NCBI RefSeq assembly: GCF_013761005.1
Contig: NZ_JACDUS010000010.1
Location: 62,001 to 126,000, forward strand
Direction of reading: 5' to 3'
DNA from: Desulfosalsimonas propionicica
GTDB taxonomy: Bacteria; Desulfobacterota; Desulfobacteria; Desulfobacterales; Desulfosalsimonadaceae
DNA length: 64,000 nt
Below are positions 62,386 to 64,000 of this stretch, piece by piece (position 1 is the stretch's first letter; every line of letters begins with the position of its first letter). Under the pieces are notes generated by a model. It made no database searches and was not told the DNA's origin. It worked only from the letters and a program-made list of their open reading frames with translations. The position numbers were made by a program, and so were the translations under genes.

Positions 62386-62617
62386 CTATCAGGTCCAGTT
62401 TCTTGGCCCGGGGCCATTGTTTAATCCGGATTTCCCGTTTCAGCGCCGATGACCGGGTTGGATGAGATTCCTGATAAACCAGTTCAACCGGCGTTCGGGC
62501 TCTGGTGTAATTGCAGCCTGTTTTCAGGTTGTGCTCCGCCATCCGCCTGGAAACATCCTTTGTGATGCCCGTGTAAAGGCTATTGTCAGCACAGCGGATA
62601 ATGTATAGATACCACAT
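62378..62617 (-). CDS. GIY-YIG domain protein
   Basis: 79 aa, the single-domain GIY-YIG nuclease type (WYLYIIRCADNSLYTGITKDVSRRMAEHN with the Arg, then LVYQESHPTRSSALKREIRIKQW). Similar to the small YhbQ-like nucleases. ATG 62617. Confidence 0.85.
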   Translation of the reverse strand: MWYLYIIRCADNSLYTGITKDVSRRMAEHNLKTGCNYTRARTPVELVYQESHPTRSSALKREIRIKQWPRAKKLDLIDG

Positions 62618-62635
62618 ATCAGGGGGATTGTTTTT

Positions 62636-62803
62636 TCATATACAAAAAATAAAATTATAATCACAGACAGACATCGTCGTCAATGTGATTTCATTGATAC
62701 ACCGGGGCGTAAAATTGATTGCTGTTGCCAGCTTGTACTGACTGATTCCCATGCGGTTCACGTAATTCTCAAGCAGGATTTCACCAGGATGTACAGAAGG
62801 CAT
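62636..62803 (-). pseudogene. Truncated HigA-like antitoxin (XRE family)
   Basis: 55 codons from ATG 62803. It reads [40 protein letters not shown], then diverges to [15 protein letters not shown] and a stop. The first 40 residues are clearly the start of a HigA-type antitoxin (HPGEILLEE...GISQYRLA...PPRRINEI). The second half (HGKRAITADTALRLARYFG in normal family members) is missing and no HigB toxin gene is adjacent. Probably a decayed toxin-antitoxin remnant. Family assignment from motif memory. Confidence 0.7.
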
Positions 62804-62917
62804 TTGACAAAATTCAACGCTGCCCGTATGTCTTTAAAAAATCGATCTGACAGCAAATACAAAAGATCGCCGGCGAGCAGAAAGACAAATGAAAGTGGCT
62901 ATAAAGGAGGAAACGTT

Positions 62918-63106
62918 ATGCCGATTGTAAAAATTGACATGATAGAAGGCCGCACTGATGAACAAAAAAAGAACATGGTCAGGGAAGTCACCGAGGCCAT
63001 AGCAAAAACAGCCGATGCCAAACCTGAAACCATTACCATCATTATCAATGATCTCCCAAAGATCAATATCGCCAAGGCGGGCAAGTCCATGGCCGAAACA
63101 GCGTAG
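62918..63106 (+). CDS. 4-oxalocrotonate tautomerase family protein
   Basis: 62 aa, exact family length. PIVKIDMIEGRTDEQKKNMV places Pro at position 1 after Met removal, the catalytic base. ATG 62918 has AAAGGAGG. The longer ORF from 62789 crosses the antisense HigA remnant and should be ignored. Substrate unknown. Confidence 0.88.
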   Translation: MPIVKIDMIEGRTDEQKKNMVREVTEAIAKTADAKPETITIIINDLPKINIAKAGKSMAETA

Positions 63107-63242
63107 GAATCCGTCTTTTGAACTGAAAAACCCCGGCGTCAAGGTTCAAAAGTGAAGATGCCCCGAAATGATACTGAAGCCGGCATAAATGGCCGACTCA
63201 CGGGTACAGCGACGAACCGCCCCTGAGAGGGGAACGGGTAAT

Positions 63243-64000
63243 TTAATCGCCAATCGCCCCGTGCACTTTTACTGCTATATCTTTTACCGAAAAGGGTTTC
63301 TGGATGAATTCAACCCCTTCATCCAGCACCCCGTGGCCGGCGATAACATTGGCCGGATAGCCCGACATGTAAAGGGTTTTGAGATCAGGGTGGTTTTTGC
63401 GCAATCGGGAGGACAAATCCCGGCCGTTCATTTCCGGCATGACCACATCGGTAATCAAAAGGTCTATTTTGTCGTTGTATTCTCCGGCAACCCGCAAGGC
63501 GTCTTTGGGGCTTTGAGCGGTTAATACCGTGTAGCCGAGCCGCCGGATCATTTCCATTCCCATTTTCAAAATTGCCTGTTCATCTTCAACCAGCAGGACG
63601 GTCGCAGAACCCATTGGAACTTCCCGGCTGGATTCTTTTGCAAAGCGTATGAAGAATTGTTCAGCCTCATGGGAAGGGAGGTATATTTTAAACGTTGCCC
63701 CCTCCCCGGGCTTGCTGTGCACGCTTAAAAACCCATTATTTTGTTTGACAATGCCGTAAATTGTGGGCAGTCCCAGGCCGGTTCCCTTACCGATTTCCTT
63801 GGTTGTAAAAAACGGCTCAAACAAGAAATCCTGAACTTCCTTTTCCATGCCGCAGCCATCATCGCTGACCGCCAGCATGACATACCGTCCGGGAGATGCC
63901 TCGGGGTTGGCCCTGCAGTAATCTTTATCAATGACGGTATTTTTTGTCTCTATGGCCAGGTTTCCCACATCGGATATGGCATCCCGCGCATTTACAGCAA
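63243..64000 (-). CDS. Hybrid sensor histidine kinase, C-terminal part (partial)
   Basis: 252 codons visible; the gene continues beyond the window. N-box AVNARDAISDVGN at the edge, ATP-lid motifs DDGCGM, LFEPFFTTKEIGKGTGLGLPTI, VHSKPGEGATFKIYLP. It is followed by a receiver domain (VLLVEDEQAI, phospho-acceptor Asp in LLITDVVMPEMNG, YMSGYPA, KPF). A PAS/HisKA front half is expected but not visible. Confidence 0.9.
   Translation of the reverse strand, partial: AVNARDAISDVGNLAIETKNTVIDKDYCRANPEASPGRYVMLAVSDDGCGMEKEVQDFLFEPFFTTKEIGKGTGLGLPTIYGIVKQNNGFLSVHSKPGEGATFKIYLPSHEAEQFFIRFAKESSREVPMGSATVLLVEDEQAILKMGMEMIRRLGYTVLTAQSPKDALRVAGEYNDKIDLLITDVVMPEMNGRDLSSRLRKNHPDLKTLYMSGYPANVIAGHGVLDEGVEFIQKPFSVKDIAVKVHGAIGD

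Noticed and set aside
62789-62917. 43-residue extension of the tautomerase
   Set aside because: The family requires Pro directly after Met, and the ribosome-binding site is at the downstream ATG.
1-64000. CRISPR arrays, rRNA genes, complete insertion sequences, phage genes
   Set aside because: None seen: no regularly spaced direct repeats, no transposase or integrase ORF, no rRNA-like sequence.

Overview
The window looks like a chromosomal segment of a strictly anaerobic, probably sulfate-reducing member of the Desulfobacterota (Desulfobacteraceae-like). The reasons are an Orange-protein (ORP)-type cluster of NifX-fold proteins and ferredoxin-MinD ATPases under sigma-54 control, a siroheme decarboxylase gene (alternative haem pathway), an archaeal-type FBP aldolase/phosphatase, a selenocysteine-containing HdrD/DsrK-type iron-sulfur protein, propionyl-CoA carboxylase genes and a large acyl-CoA dehydrogenase. 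The organism assignment is inference; no rRNA gene is present.

Layout. 1-4.9 kb: the visible part of a fused HisH-HisF gene on the minus strand, then a two-gene acyl/propionyl-CoA carboxylase operon. 5.1-9.7 kb: sigma-54 activator, -24/-12 promoter, three small NifX/ORP-fold genes and two MinD-type ATPases, closed by a terminator. 9.7-15.5 kb: DMT transporter and a complete branched-chain amino-acid ABC transporter (livJHMGF). 15.5-18.8 kb: minus-strand small membrane protein, patatin, GGDEF protein and AlkD-like repair protein. 19.0-21.2 kb: the HdrD-like gene with an in-frame UGA and SECIS-like hairpin, plus two small unknown genes. 21.2-34.5 kb: housekeeping and accessory genes (mtnA, ahbB, radical SAM proteins, transketolase, sulfotransferase, queF, TetR, dus, DUF1848, acyltransferase, helical-barrel protein). 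34.6-43.7 kb: SixA, a PurF-like protein without the glutaminase cysteine, carB, a second sigma-54 activator, nadK and an O-methyltransferase. 43.9-49.2 kb: FBP aldolase/phosphatase, acyl-CoA dehydrogenase and minCDE. 49.3-59.7 kb: HD protein, amidohydrolase, a gene remnant, clpB, DUF3047, yebC, rlmE, radA, PHP phosphatase and tRNA-Glu. 59.9-64 kb: methyltransferase, universal stress protein, a two-domain HD protein, GIY-YIG protein, a truncated HigA-like antitoxin, a tautomerase and the end of a hybrid histidine kinase.

A family of palindromic, MITE-like elements is scattered through the gaps (9767-9916, 15901-16052, 21204-21584, 31797-32147). Two copies carry an extra hairpin module. A different palindromic element (43731-43880) supplies the stop codon of the FBPase gene. 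The elements sit at gene borders and make several naive start calls wrong.

The most notable items are the selenocysteine-containing HdrD-like protein, the bacterial HisHF fusion of HIS7 type, the sigma-54/ORP-like cluster, the composite palindromic element family, and three degraded or altered genes: a pyruvate-kinase-C-like remnant, a HigA remnant and a Cys-less PurF paralogue.
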